Of a DNA stretch of 20,944 nt, positions 1 to 5,563 are shown piece after piece. The translations under genes were made by a program, and so were the position numbers. The DNA comes from an archaeon (GTDB taxonomy: Archaea; Iainarchaeota; Iainarchaeia; Iainarchaeales; CSSED10-239). Under the pieces are notes generated by a model that worked only from the letters and a program-made list of their open reading frames with translations, searched no databases and was not told the origin of the DNA. The DNA is taken from the NCBI GenBank assembly GCA_023230325.1, contig JALNXN010000012.1, forward strand, positions 1 through 20,944, written 5' to 3'. The first letter of the stretch is position 1, and each line of letters opens with the position of its first letter.

Positions 1-127
1 CATTCAAAAGCAAGGCTAGTTCATCCCGGCGACAAAGTGTCGATTAATAGTAAAAAATTATTAATTTAAAAAAGTAAAAGATCGACACTTTGATCACGCG
101 GGTTTTCCTAGCCGAAGCTATTATAAA
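1..127 (+). repeat. Structured repeat element, copy A
   Basis: First of three copies of a compact structured element. Seen: an outer pairing GGCTAG (14-19) with CTAGCC (108-113); CCCG (25-28) with CGGG (99-102); a conserved asymmetric internal loop (GCGA against ATCACG); and a 12-bp stem 33-44/81-92 (CAAAGTGTCGAT with ATCGACACTTTG) closing a variable AT-rich loop. The 3' part, CCTAGCCGAAGCTATTATAA, is identical in all copies and contains the mini-hairpin TAGC-CGAA-GCTA, which reads TAGC-TTCG-GCTA on the other strand. The 5' flank from base 2 is shared with copy C, so it may belong to the element. No ORF of its own. The boundaries, especially 5', are inferred. Confidence 0.8.
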
Positions 128-145
128 CTAAAAGGAAAAATATAA
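119..145 (+). CDS. 3' end of a gene interrupted by element A (fragment)
   Basis: After element A the frame TAT TAT AAA CTA AAA GGA AAA ATA TAA is open and encodes YYKLKGKI followed by a stop, just before the SSB ribosome binding site. On its own this is too short to be evidence of a gene. It is listed because copies B and C are followed by coding sequence in exactly the same frame relative to the element. The upstream part would lie outside the window. Confidence 0.3.
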   Translation, partial: YYKLKGKI

Positions 146-146
146 A

Positions 147-833
147 ATGGCGCGTAACTATAGCAAAATAATTTTAATCGGTACAATTGAATCTGATATT
201 TCTTTACGTTCTACAAATAATCAAACATCTGTAACTAATTTTACTCTTACAACATTTGATGAATGGATTGATAAATCTGGAAAAACTCAAACTCATAAAA
301 AATGGCATCATGTAGTTTGTTGGGGAAAACTGGCAGAGCAAACCGTTAAAAATTTTAAGATAGGAGATGTCGTAATTGTCGAAGGATCTATTTCATATCG
401 TTATTATGAAAAAGATAATAATCAAGTAAAAGTAGCAGAAATTAAAGCAAAAACTGTATCTTTATGGACTGGAAGTTTTAATAAAATTATTCTTGTAGGC
501 AATGTAGGCAATGATCCAGAATTAAGAAATACCTTAAATGGTACAGCAGTAACTAATTTTTCATTAAGTACAATTGATCGTTGGAAAGATAAAGATGGAG
601 TAACTAAATATCATAAAAAATGGCATAAGACTGTTTGTTGGGGGAAAACTGCAGAAGTTGCCGTTAATAATATTAAAAATGGTTCATTAGTTTTATTAGA
701 AGGTTCATTGGCATATAAAACATTTGTTAATAAAGACGGTATTAAAAATAATCATATTGCCGAAATTAAAACATCTCAATTAGAAAAATGGTCTAATCCA
801 ATTACTTCTACAATCAAAACCGAGGACATTTAA
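147..833 (+). CDS. ssb: Single-stranded DNA-binding protein with two tandem OB folds
   Basis: A 228-residue protein made of two consecutive SSB-type OB folds, about residues 1-107 and 110-216. The second copy is the more canonical: NKIILVGNVGNDPELR near its start, then a WH-x-x-VCWGKTAE block and a GSLVLLEGSL strand. The first repeats the same plan (SKIILIGTIESD, WHHVVCWGKLAE, GDVVIVEGSI). Bacterial and phage SSBs of this family normally have one OB fold per chain and work as tetramers; a double-OB chain would work as a dimer, as known for Deinococcus SSB. The tail is short and ends TEDI, an eroded version of the acidic partner-binding tip (DDDIPF) of bacterial SSBs. Start ATG at 147 follows an AAAAGGA site. 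It should coat ssDNA during phage replication, repair and recombination. SSB identity is firm; the dimer is inference. Confidence 0.9.
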   Translation: MARNYSKIILIGTIESDISLRSTNNQTSVTNFTLTTFDEWIDKSGKTQTHKKWHHVVCWGKLAEQTVKNFKIGDVVIVEGSISYRYYEKDNNQVKVAEIKAKTVSLWTGSFNKIILVGNVGNDPELRNTLNGTAVTNFSLSTIDRWKDKDGVTKYHKKWHKTVCWGKTAEVAVNNIKNGSLVLLEGSLAYKTFVNKDGIKNNHIAEIKTSQLEKWSNPITSTIKTEDI

Positions 834-838
834 TTATC

Positions 839-1402
839 ATGCAAATTATTAATAGTATTAATCCAAACGATATTGCAAATATCAATCCTCTAAAAAATAT
901 CATAATTTGCGTACCAGAAAATAATAAAAATTCAATTAAAGAAAGTGAAAATTTATCAACTTATGATATTTTTACAAATAAAGATTTAAATTTATCATCA
1001 GATGGGACTGCTAATATTTCACCACGAATTCTATCATTAAAATATGTAGTTGATCTAAAAATTAGTCATCCAACAGGAATGATTTTACAATTTTCAGATC
1101 ATGTGATAGATCCCTATGTTAATATATATTCTAAAATTTATAAAAAATTCGATTTTATAAATGTTTGCGAAGAAAAAACAGAAAAGATTACTCATCACTT
1201 TATTCAAAATTTTAATTTTAATTTATATATTGATACTATTAGATTGCGAGAAGAAAATTTACAATTATTAATTAAAAAAGGAACATTTATAACTAATTTT
1301 ATGTTTTTGTGGTATGTAAACAATTTTGAAACACCACAATATGAAAATACTTATTTGATTGAAAATAATCAAGTTTATGAGGATTTTGTAAACCTTTTTT
1401 AA
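839..1402 (+). CDS. Hypothetical protein (187 aa)
   Basis: Not recognised. The gene starts five bases after the SSB stop, with a GAGGA site inside the end of ssb, so the two are probably co-transcribed and translationally coupled. The protein has an Asn/Ile-rich composition typical of this AT-rich genome, no signal peptide, no obvious transmembrane helix and no clear metal-binding or nucleotide-binding motif. Residues around 65-95 (ISPRILSLKYVVDLKISHPTG) and the C-terminal third look like alternating strands and helices, so it is probably a soluble globular protein. Its place beside SSB suggests a link to DNA metabolism, but only by neighbourhood. Confidence 0.65.
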   Translation: MQIINSINPNDIANINPLKNIIICVPENNKNSIKESENLSTYDIFTNKDLNLSSDGTANISPRILSLKYVVDLKISHPTGMILQFSDHVIDPYVNIYSKIYKKFDFINVCEEKTEKITHHFIQNFNFNLYIDTIRLREENLQLLIKKGTFITNFMFLWYVNNFETPQYENTYLIENNQVYEDFVNLF

Positions 1403-1422
1403 AAAAGAGGTTTAAATTATGA

Positions 1423-1825
1423 ATGGTAAAAAAATTAGCAATAATATTTGGTCTAATTTTATCGGCAAGCTCTATTATTGGAATTGTATTTAATTTAGAT
1501 AATAGATGGGCTAAAGCTGATGATTTAAAGAAAATTGAAATGAGATTAGAACGTGAACCACCCGGCGACAGAGAAGCGATAACTAGAAATAGTTAATTCT
1601 AATTATCGCTTCTCTGATCACACGGGCTTTCCTAGCCGAAGCTATTATAAAATTCAACAAGATCGTGTCGATTCCTTACAAGAAAGAATTTGGAAATTGG
1701 AAGATCGATACGAATCAACACTTATGTCACCAGAAGTAAAAGACGAATATAGAAAATTAAAATCTGAAAAAGAACAATTAGAAAATCATATAGAGAAAAT
1801 TATCAAAAATTCAATTGATAAATAA
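1423..1825 (+). CDS. Membrane-anchored coiled-coil protein, gene split by element B
   Basis: Two halves of one small gene are visible on either side of element B. The first half (1423-1554, 44 codons) encodes MVKKLAIIFGLILSASSIIG with one N-terminal membrane helix, then a charged helix ending KKIEMRLER. The second half (about 1649-1825, 58 codons) continues as a charged coiled coil starting KIQQDRVDSLQERIWKLEDR and ends with TAA at 1823-1825. Joined, they give about 102 residues of the common phage pattern of one membrane anchor plus a Lys/Glu-rich coiled coil. Read straight through, the first frame enters the element, encodes PPGDREAITRNS and stops at 1594-1596; the second half is in another frame. 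The alternative ATG at 1419 leads to an early stop, so 1423 is preferred. The gene may be broken, or the element may be bypassed or removed during expression. Confidence 0.6.
1558..1650 (+). repeat. Structured repeat element, copy B, inside a gene
   Basis: Same architecture as copies A and C. CCCG (1561-1564) can pair with CGGG (1623-1626), followed by the same GCGA/ATCAC internal loop and a 14-bp stem 1569-1582/1603-1616. Its stem differs from that of A at four of the first twelve pairs, with every change compensated on the opposite arm. The apical region can form AACTA-GAAA-TAGTT, a hairpin with a GNRA-type loop. The conserved 3' part CCTAGCCGAAGCTATTATAA is intact. The 5' partner of CTAGCC seen in A and C is missing here. 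A weak substitute is exon sequence GGCTA-AAGC at 1508-1516, which could pair with 1626-1637 leaving a bulge. The exact ends are inferred. Confidence 0.8.
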
Positions 1826-1832
1826 AATATCT

Positions 1833-1875
1833 AATCCGGCAAGATCTTTAACTAGATCTTGCCGGATTTTTAATT
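1833..1875 (+). terminator. Intrinsic terminator built on the CGGCAAGATC repeat
   Basis: Perfect 15-bp stem 1833-1847/1854-1868 (AATCCGGCAAGATCT and its complement), loop TTAACT, then TTTTTAATTTT. Arms and loop share an identical 28-base core with hairpins at 7907-7944 and 17621-17654. It ends the ssb unit. Confidence 0.85.
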
Positions 1876-1883
1876 TTCAAGAA

Positions 1884-1901
1884 TTTCATATAGAAATAAT
1901 A
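1884..1901 (+). promoter_or_regulatory. Putative phage promoter motif, copy 1
   Basis: TTTCATATAGAAATAATA. The core ATATAGAAATAATA recurs exactly at 6378-6391 and 11457-11470. Each copy lies just after a terminator hairpin and 33-57 bases before the first gene of the next unit, the placement expected of a promoter. The sigma factor or phage class is unknown; it resembles an extended -10 box. Confidence 0.6.
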
Positions 1902-1934
1902 AATATATCTATTTTTCTAAGGAGATTTTATATT

Positions 1935-2789
1935 ATGTTTTTTAAAAAATTATTAGAACATTATAAAGATATAAAATTTCCACCAGAATATACTGAAGTT
2001 ACAAAAATTGACAAATCAATTAGCTGGTATTTATCAGATTCTACAAATCAATTTATTTCAGTTAACAAATTACCAAATATCAATATTTTAGAATTAGATA
2101 TTAGTCAAGCATTTACAACTATTTGTAAATGTATCTTCGATAAAGATTCAGATTTTATTAATAAAATGAATCATATTAAAGACAAAAAATCTAGAAATAT
2201 TTTTATTGCTACATCTTTAGTTAATACAGAATATTTGAGAATGTTAAATTTAATTTCTAAAATAGTAATAACTGGAACTTTATTTGAAATTGGTGATATA
2301 ACTTTATTAGAATTAAAAAAAGATGGAGCAACTATTTGTTGCAATGATGAAACTTTACAAAAAATAGTAAATTTAAACAATAACATATATGGAAATTTTA
2401 CAAATTTTATTATATCTAATAATTTTAAATTTCATACAAATCAATATGATAAATATATTAGAAGTAACAAAACAAGTTACTTTTTAATTGATAAAAATAT
2501 AACTATTAAAGGAATATATAAACATTCTCCAGAGTATATTAAAGAAATTCAATATAAAATTTTATTATCAGATTTCGATAATAAAGAATTGAAAAAAATC
2601 TATTCAACGGATTACTATAAAATTATAATAAATAATCATTTAAATGAATTAATTAATAAATATTATTTATGTGATAATAAGAAATTTATTGATTCTGAAA
2701 TGAAATACATTTCATCTATTAATAATATTAGTGTTAATACTTATTTAAGATTATTTATTTACCCATTAATATTATCAACAAAAGTATGA
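1935..2789 (+). CDS. Hypothetical protein heading the ubiquitin-like operon (284 aa)
   Basis: Not assigned to a family. ATG 1935 is chosen because it has a strong site (TAAGGAGA, 1918-1925) and follows the promoter-like motif; an in-frame ATG at 1815 lies in the terminator of the preceding unit and is unlikely. Two segments look like palm-domain polymerase motifs. ILELDISQAFTTI (D at residue 55) resembles a motif A of the form D-x-x-x-x-F/Y-P-x-I. LLELKKDGATI (D at residue 130) resembles a strand-turn-strand with one acidic residue. This is only a resemblance, since no YxDD or DTD is present. It is the first gene of the operon with the Ubl, E2-like, JAMM and E1-like genes, so it may be a substrate, specificity factor or unrelated passenger. 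Confidence 0.7.
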   Translation: MFFKKLLEHYKDIKFPPEYTEVTKIDKSISWYLSDSTNQFISVNKLPNINILELDISQAFTTICKCIFDKDSDFINKMNHIKDKKSRNIFIATSLVNTEYLRMLNLISKIVITGTLFEIGDITLLELKKDGATICCNDETLQKIVNLNNNIYGNFTNFIISNNFKFHTNQYDKYIRSNKTSYFLIDKNITIKGIYKHSPEYIKEIQYKILLSDFDNKELKKIYSTDYYKIIINNHLNELINKYYLCDNKKFIDSEMKYISSINNISVNTYLRLFIYPLILSTKV

Positions 2790-2807
2790 AAAAGGAGAAA
2801 ACTGAAA

Positions 2808-3173
2808 ATGGCAACTCTAAAGTATTGTCCGAATTGCGAATCACCTCAAGAATGTATAAAAAAAGGATTTAACAAGAGTGGGGAACAAGTTTGGCTATGT
2901 AAGAAATGTAATAAACGCTTCGTAGCAATCACAAATCCTGAAACAAAAACTAAGAAGTCAAAAGCTTCTATCTCTAAGAAGCCGGAAAAGAAAACTATTA
3001 TTTATGTAAATAATACAAAAATTAAAGAATCTGATTCTAATTTATCAATAGATCAAGCATTTGATCTAGTGGCCTCATATTTCCGTGAAATTTCAAAAGA
3101 TGCTGTAAATGTTATTGAAAACAAAACTGAAAAGACAATTACATTTACTATCAAAGTAGGTTCCAAAGGTTAA
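2808..3173 (+). CDS. Zinc-ribbon/ubiquitin-like fusion protein (PRTRC-C-like)
   Basis: 121 residues in two parts. Residues 1-40 form a zinc ribbon, CPNC (8-11) and CKKC (31-34), of the type at the N-terminus of IS1 InsA-like proteins. After a Lys/Ser-rich linker, residues about 63-121 match the small PRTRC system protein C: a strand ending in Y-x-N (IIYVNNTKI), a Leu-Ser turn and helix (NLSIDQAFDLVASYF), an NV-x-E strand and a last strand TITFTIKVGSKG. PRTRC-C proteins end G-[TSA]-K-G and, as I recall, have been proposed to be ubiquitin-like. Here the chain also ends on Gly, so no proteolytic maturation would be needed before adenylation. The strong AAAGGAG site lies 18 bases after the stop of the preceding gene. 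The zinc-ribbon fusion is unusual, since PRTRC-C is normally about 70 residues; it could target the modifier to DNA. Confidence 0.75.
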   Translation: MATLKYCPNCESPQECIKKGFNKSGEQVWLCKKCNKRFVAITNPETKTKKSKASISKKPEKKTIIYVNNTKIKESDSNLSIDQAFDLVASYFREISKDAVNVIENKTEKTITFTIKVGSKG

Positions 3174-3179
3174 AATGTG

Positions 3180-3217
3180 AACTTGTGGGGAGATTAATTA
3201 TAATCTCCCCACAAGTT
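3180..3217 (+). terminator. Intra-operon hairpin after the Ubl gene
   Basis: Perfect 16-bp stem 3180-3195/3202-3217 with loop AATTAT, containing GGGGAGATT and its complement. There is no U-tract; the AAGGAG site of the next gene follows within two bases. It is more likely a partial terminator, a 3'-end stabiliser for the Ubl message or a processing site than a full stop, so the modifier could be made in excess of its enzymes. Confidence 0.65.
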
Positions 3218-3229
3218 TAAGGAGAAATA

Positions 3230-3577
3230 ATGTTTGTTCAAGAAACTATAAAAATAGATATGGATAATGTAGACTTATCTAATAAAGAATTAGCTAAAAT
3301 TTCATATTTCAAAAATCATAATTCTCAACGTTTGATCAATAAACTAATCTTTGTTAATACGTTAATAGAAAATATTGAAAAATACTTAGTTAAAAATATA
3401 AACATGATTGATTTTCAGTATTTATATCATGATATTTGGACACACAAACCAACTAATACCGATTTAGAATTTTTAGAATTTAAAAAACAATTTACAAATG
3501 ATGGAGATTTAGAAATTATAAAATGGATATTTGCTACATATAAAACGTTACAACCATACTTTGTTAAAGAAAGTTAA
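3230..3577 (+). CDS. Hypothetical protein in the Ubl operon (115 aa)
   Basis: Not recognised. Start is clear from AAGGAG (3219-3224) just ahead of ATG. The chain begins with a short strand region (ETIKIDMDNVDLSNKE) and is then mostly helical, with aromatic residues (YLYHDIW, WIFATYKTLQPYF). No Cys, metal or nucleotide motif. It lies between the Ubl and E2-like genes, two bases from the next start, so it is part of the operon. A role as an accessory subunit of the conjugation pathway is a guess from position only. Confidence 0.7.
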   Translation: MFVQETIKIDMDNVDLSNKELAKISYFKNHNSQRLINKLIFVNTLIENIEKYLVKNINMIDFQYLYHDIWTHKPTNTDLEFLEFKKQFTNDGDLEIIKWIFATYKTLQPYFVKES

Positions 3578-3579
3578 AT

Positions 3580-3774
3580 ATGGATCAACAATTAATTATA
3601 GATACTAACACTTTTGAAAATAAAGAAAATTATGTACTAAAAAAAATTAATTATCATAGACATTTTTATTCACATTCAAATGATATTGATATTTTGTTAT
3701 CAGAATTAAAAAAATTTCAAAAACGACTTAAAAAAAACATAATAACACTTATATATAATGGCGAAATACAATAA
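3580..3774 (+). CDS. Small hypothetical protein in the Ubl operon (64 aa)
   Basis: Not recognised. It sits two bases after the previous stop and its TAA overlaps the ATG of the E2-like gene (TAATG), the arrangement of translationally coupled genes. It has no strong ribosome binding site of its own, so it is probably translated by coupling. The protein is basic and helical, with a His-rich patch (NYHRHFYSHSND) in the middle and a Lys-rich second half (LSELKKFQKRLKKN). Confidence 0.6.
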   Translation: MDQQLIIDTNTFENKENYVLKKINYHRHFYSHSNDIDILLSELKKFQKRLKKNIITLIYNGEIQ

Positions 3775-4697
3775 TGTTAAATACAATGAATCTGAATATA
3801 CTTAAACAATATAAAACTAATTCTTCTCCATTTTCAACAGTTATTTATATAATTAATGATAAAAATAAAATTCTTATTGAAGATTTGAAAACCGGCAAAA
3901 GTGAAATACTTGATTCATATCGAATTTCAGATTATATTTCTATTAGAACTACAAAAACAAAATTTATCAAAATATTTGATGATTTATATATAGCAGTTGA
4001 TAAAAATTCCAAACTGATGTTTTTTAGAATAAATAATGAAACGCCCTTTCAAACAATTATTAATTGCAATTCTCGAAATCTCCCATATATGAAATTAAAT
4101 CATTCTTCTAGAATTTTAAATTATAAACATTTTAAAAATTTAAAAGAAATGAAAAATGAGAAAAATACATTTTCTATTAAATTTTCAGAAGCTTCTTCTT
4201 TAAAAATTCTTACAGATGATAACAATTATATTGATTTTCATTATCCAATTATTACTTGTAAATTACCATTTTTCAAAACATATTTTTTAACAGAAGTATA
4301 TAAACAAATGAAAATTTTTATAAAAATTGCAGATACATATTATAGATTTCCATATGGCAATGTTAATCAAAATGATACTATGTGTATTCGTTTTCATGGA
4401 GAGTTTTATAATTATTTTAAAAATATAAATATATTAAAAGAATATTACATGTCAAACTTATTAGTATCTCCATTTAATGGTGATATGGAACCGTTTATTA
4501 ATCATAATCGAAAAACTGAAATTTCATTAGATTTAAAAAGTGTTCAAAATAAAATTAATAATAATAATTTTAATATCTCATTCATTGATGTTTTATATTA
4601 TTTATCAGAATGTGAATCTGAAGAAGATGTTAATCCTAATTTGTTTATTAAAACTCCAAATATACCAGAAGAAATACTTAATGATAAGGAATTTTAA
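3774..4697 (+). CDS. E2-like protein (PRTRC-B-like), candidate ubiquitin-like conjugating enzyme
   Basis: 307 residues. The key segment is RFPYGNVNQNDTMCIRFHG, with N196 and C204. Ubiquitin E2 enzymes have HPN-x7-C, where Asn lies eight residues before the catalytic Cys; here the spacing is identical and the surroundings (F-P-x-x-N-V, then C-I) match the E2 active-site loop. PRTRC protein B, as I recall it, shows an equivalent P-[YF]-x-N-V...C-x-G block and has been proposed as E2-like. Upstream residues (about 20-95) look like a beta-rich domain; the C-terminus (ISFIDVLYYLSE) is helical and acidic. The start codon overlaps the previous stop and the stop is two bases from the JAMM gene. Expected role: accept the activated Ubl from the E1-like protein and pass it to a target. 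Overall identity is low, so the call rests on motif plus context. Confidence 0.6.
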   Translation: MLNTMNLNILKQYKTNSSPFSTVIYIINDKNKILIEDLKTGKSEILDSYRISDYISIRTTKTKFIKIFDDLYIAVDKNSKLMFFRINNETPFQTIINCNSRNLPYMKLNHSSRILNYKHFKNLKEMKNEKNTFSIKFSEASSLKILTDDNNYIDFHYPIITCKLPFFKTYFLTEVYKQMKIFIKIADTYYRFPYGNVNQNDTMCIRFHGEFYNYFKNINILKEYYMSNLLVSPFNGDMEPFINHNRKTEISLDLKSVQNKINNNNFNISFIDVLYYLSECESEEDVNPNLFIKTPNIPEEILNDKEF

Positions 4698-4699
4698 AA

Positions 4700-5563
4700 A
4701 TGATGTCTTTAAAAGAATTAAATAATAACAGTCTTTCAAATGTAGTTTTATACACACATAATACAATAGAAGATTTGATTAATTCTCTTTCTTTTCATAA
4801 TATAATTTTTACCGGCGAAGATATCTTTATTGGTATAAAAAATGAATTTGGCGTAGCACTTACAAGGATTGAAAATATTAAATATTCCAATATTAAACTC
4901 AACAAAATTCCAGTAAATTCATATTTTAAAATGTTTCTTCCTAAAGCACCTTTTAAACTTTATATTGATATTTTTAATATTTTCAATTATATTTATAAAG
5001 AATCTGGAAATGAATTATGCATAAATGTATACTATAATAAATCCACTAAACGTTTCGAATTAGATGTTATAAAACAAATGATTACAGAAGCGTATGTTGA
5101 TTATATTTTTGGAAAAAATGAAAATGATAAAAATTATATTAGATATTTACAAATTCATAGTCACAATTCCATGCCTGCAAATTTTTCAAATGAAGACAAT
5201 AATGATGAAAAGAATTCACAATTCTGTTTTTATGGAGTAATTGGAAACTTTTCAAAAAATTGTTCATATATAGATGTGAATTACAGTTTTCGAATTTGGA
5301 ACGGAATAAAGTTTCAAAAAATTAATATTAATGATATTTTTAATTGGCAAGGGTCTACTGTTTCGAATTCAATTAAAACTAAATTAGATGAAATTATAAA
5401 GAATGTAAAAATTCGTCCAGAATTATCTAATTTACCACAAGAATTTATAGATTTTAATAATAATTCTATAGAAAAAAGACAAATTGATATAACAACACAA
5501 TTGAAATTTGCCGAAGCTAAAAAATTTCTACAAAAGAAACTTGAACTTGAGAGTTATTTATGA
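4700..5563 (+). CDS. JAMM/MPN metallopeptidase (PRTRC-A-like), candidate Ubl-removing enzyme
   Basis: 287 residues with a complete JAMM signature: IHSHNSMPANFSNED, where H153 and H155, then S163 and D166, fit H-x-H-x7-S-x2-D exactly. These residues bind the catalytic zinc and orient the water. The upstream glutamate of the JAMM site cannot be pinned down by eye. PRTRC protein A belongs to the Mov34/MPN/PAD-1 family and occurs beside PRTRC-B and ThiF, as here. The N-terminal about 125 residues form a separate domain (VVLYTHNTIEDLINSL...). Its stop overlaps the E1-like start (ATGA, 5560-5563). Expected role: hydrolysis of isopeptide or peptide bonds after the Ubl C-terminal Gly. Either of two adjacent ATGs (4700, 4703) could be used. 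Confidence 0.8.
   Translation: MMSLKELNNNSLSNVVLYTHNTIEDLINSLSFHNIIFTGEDIFIGIKNEFGVALTRIENIKYSNIKLNKIPVNSYFKMFLPKAPFKLYIDIFNIFNYIYKESGNELCINVYYNKSTKRFELDVIKQMITEAYVDYIFGKNENDKNYIRYLQIHSHNSMPANFSNEDNNDEKNSQFCFYGVIGNFSKNCSYIDVNYSFRIWNGIKFQKININDIFNWQGSTVSNSIKTKLDEIIKNVKIRPELSNLPQEFIDFNNNSIEKRQIDITTQLKFAEAKKFLQKKLELESYL

Noticed and set aside
1..127. Known small ribozyme (hammerhead, twister, pistol, HDV-like) as explanation for the repeat element
   Set aside because: The conserved core sequences of these ribozymes, as far as I can recall them, are not present; the nested stems and fixed blocks do not match any of them.
1419..1493. Alternative gene from ATG 1419
   Set aside because: It stops after 24 codons with no sensible protein, while ATG 1423 gives a clear membrane anchor and coiled coil.
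1558..1650. Group I or group II intron
   Set aside because: Under 100 bases is far too short for either core, and no P7-like or domain V-like element is visible.
1815..1934. N-terminal extension of the 284-aa protein from an upstream ATG
   Set aside because: It would be translated through the terminator hairpin and promoter motif; ATG 1935 has a strong ribosome binding site.
2171..2386. Open frames on the opposite strand of real genes (also 9811-10059, 10134-10585, 15235-15495 and 15967-16158)
   Set aside because: They overlap strongly supported genes, lack ribosome binding sites and have low-complexity, anticodon-like composition.
2787..2810. Readthrough fusion of the 284-aa protein with the Ubl protein, which is in the same frame after TGA
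   Set aside because: A strong AAAGGAG site precedes the Ubl ATG and the linker would be arbitrary; TGA acts as a normal stop elsewhere in the window.
4540..4725. Small overlapping + frame across the E2-like and JAMM junction
   Set aside because: It overlaps both real genes, has Ile/Leu/Lys low-complexity sequence and no start signal.
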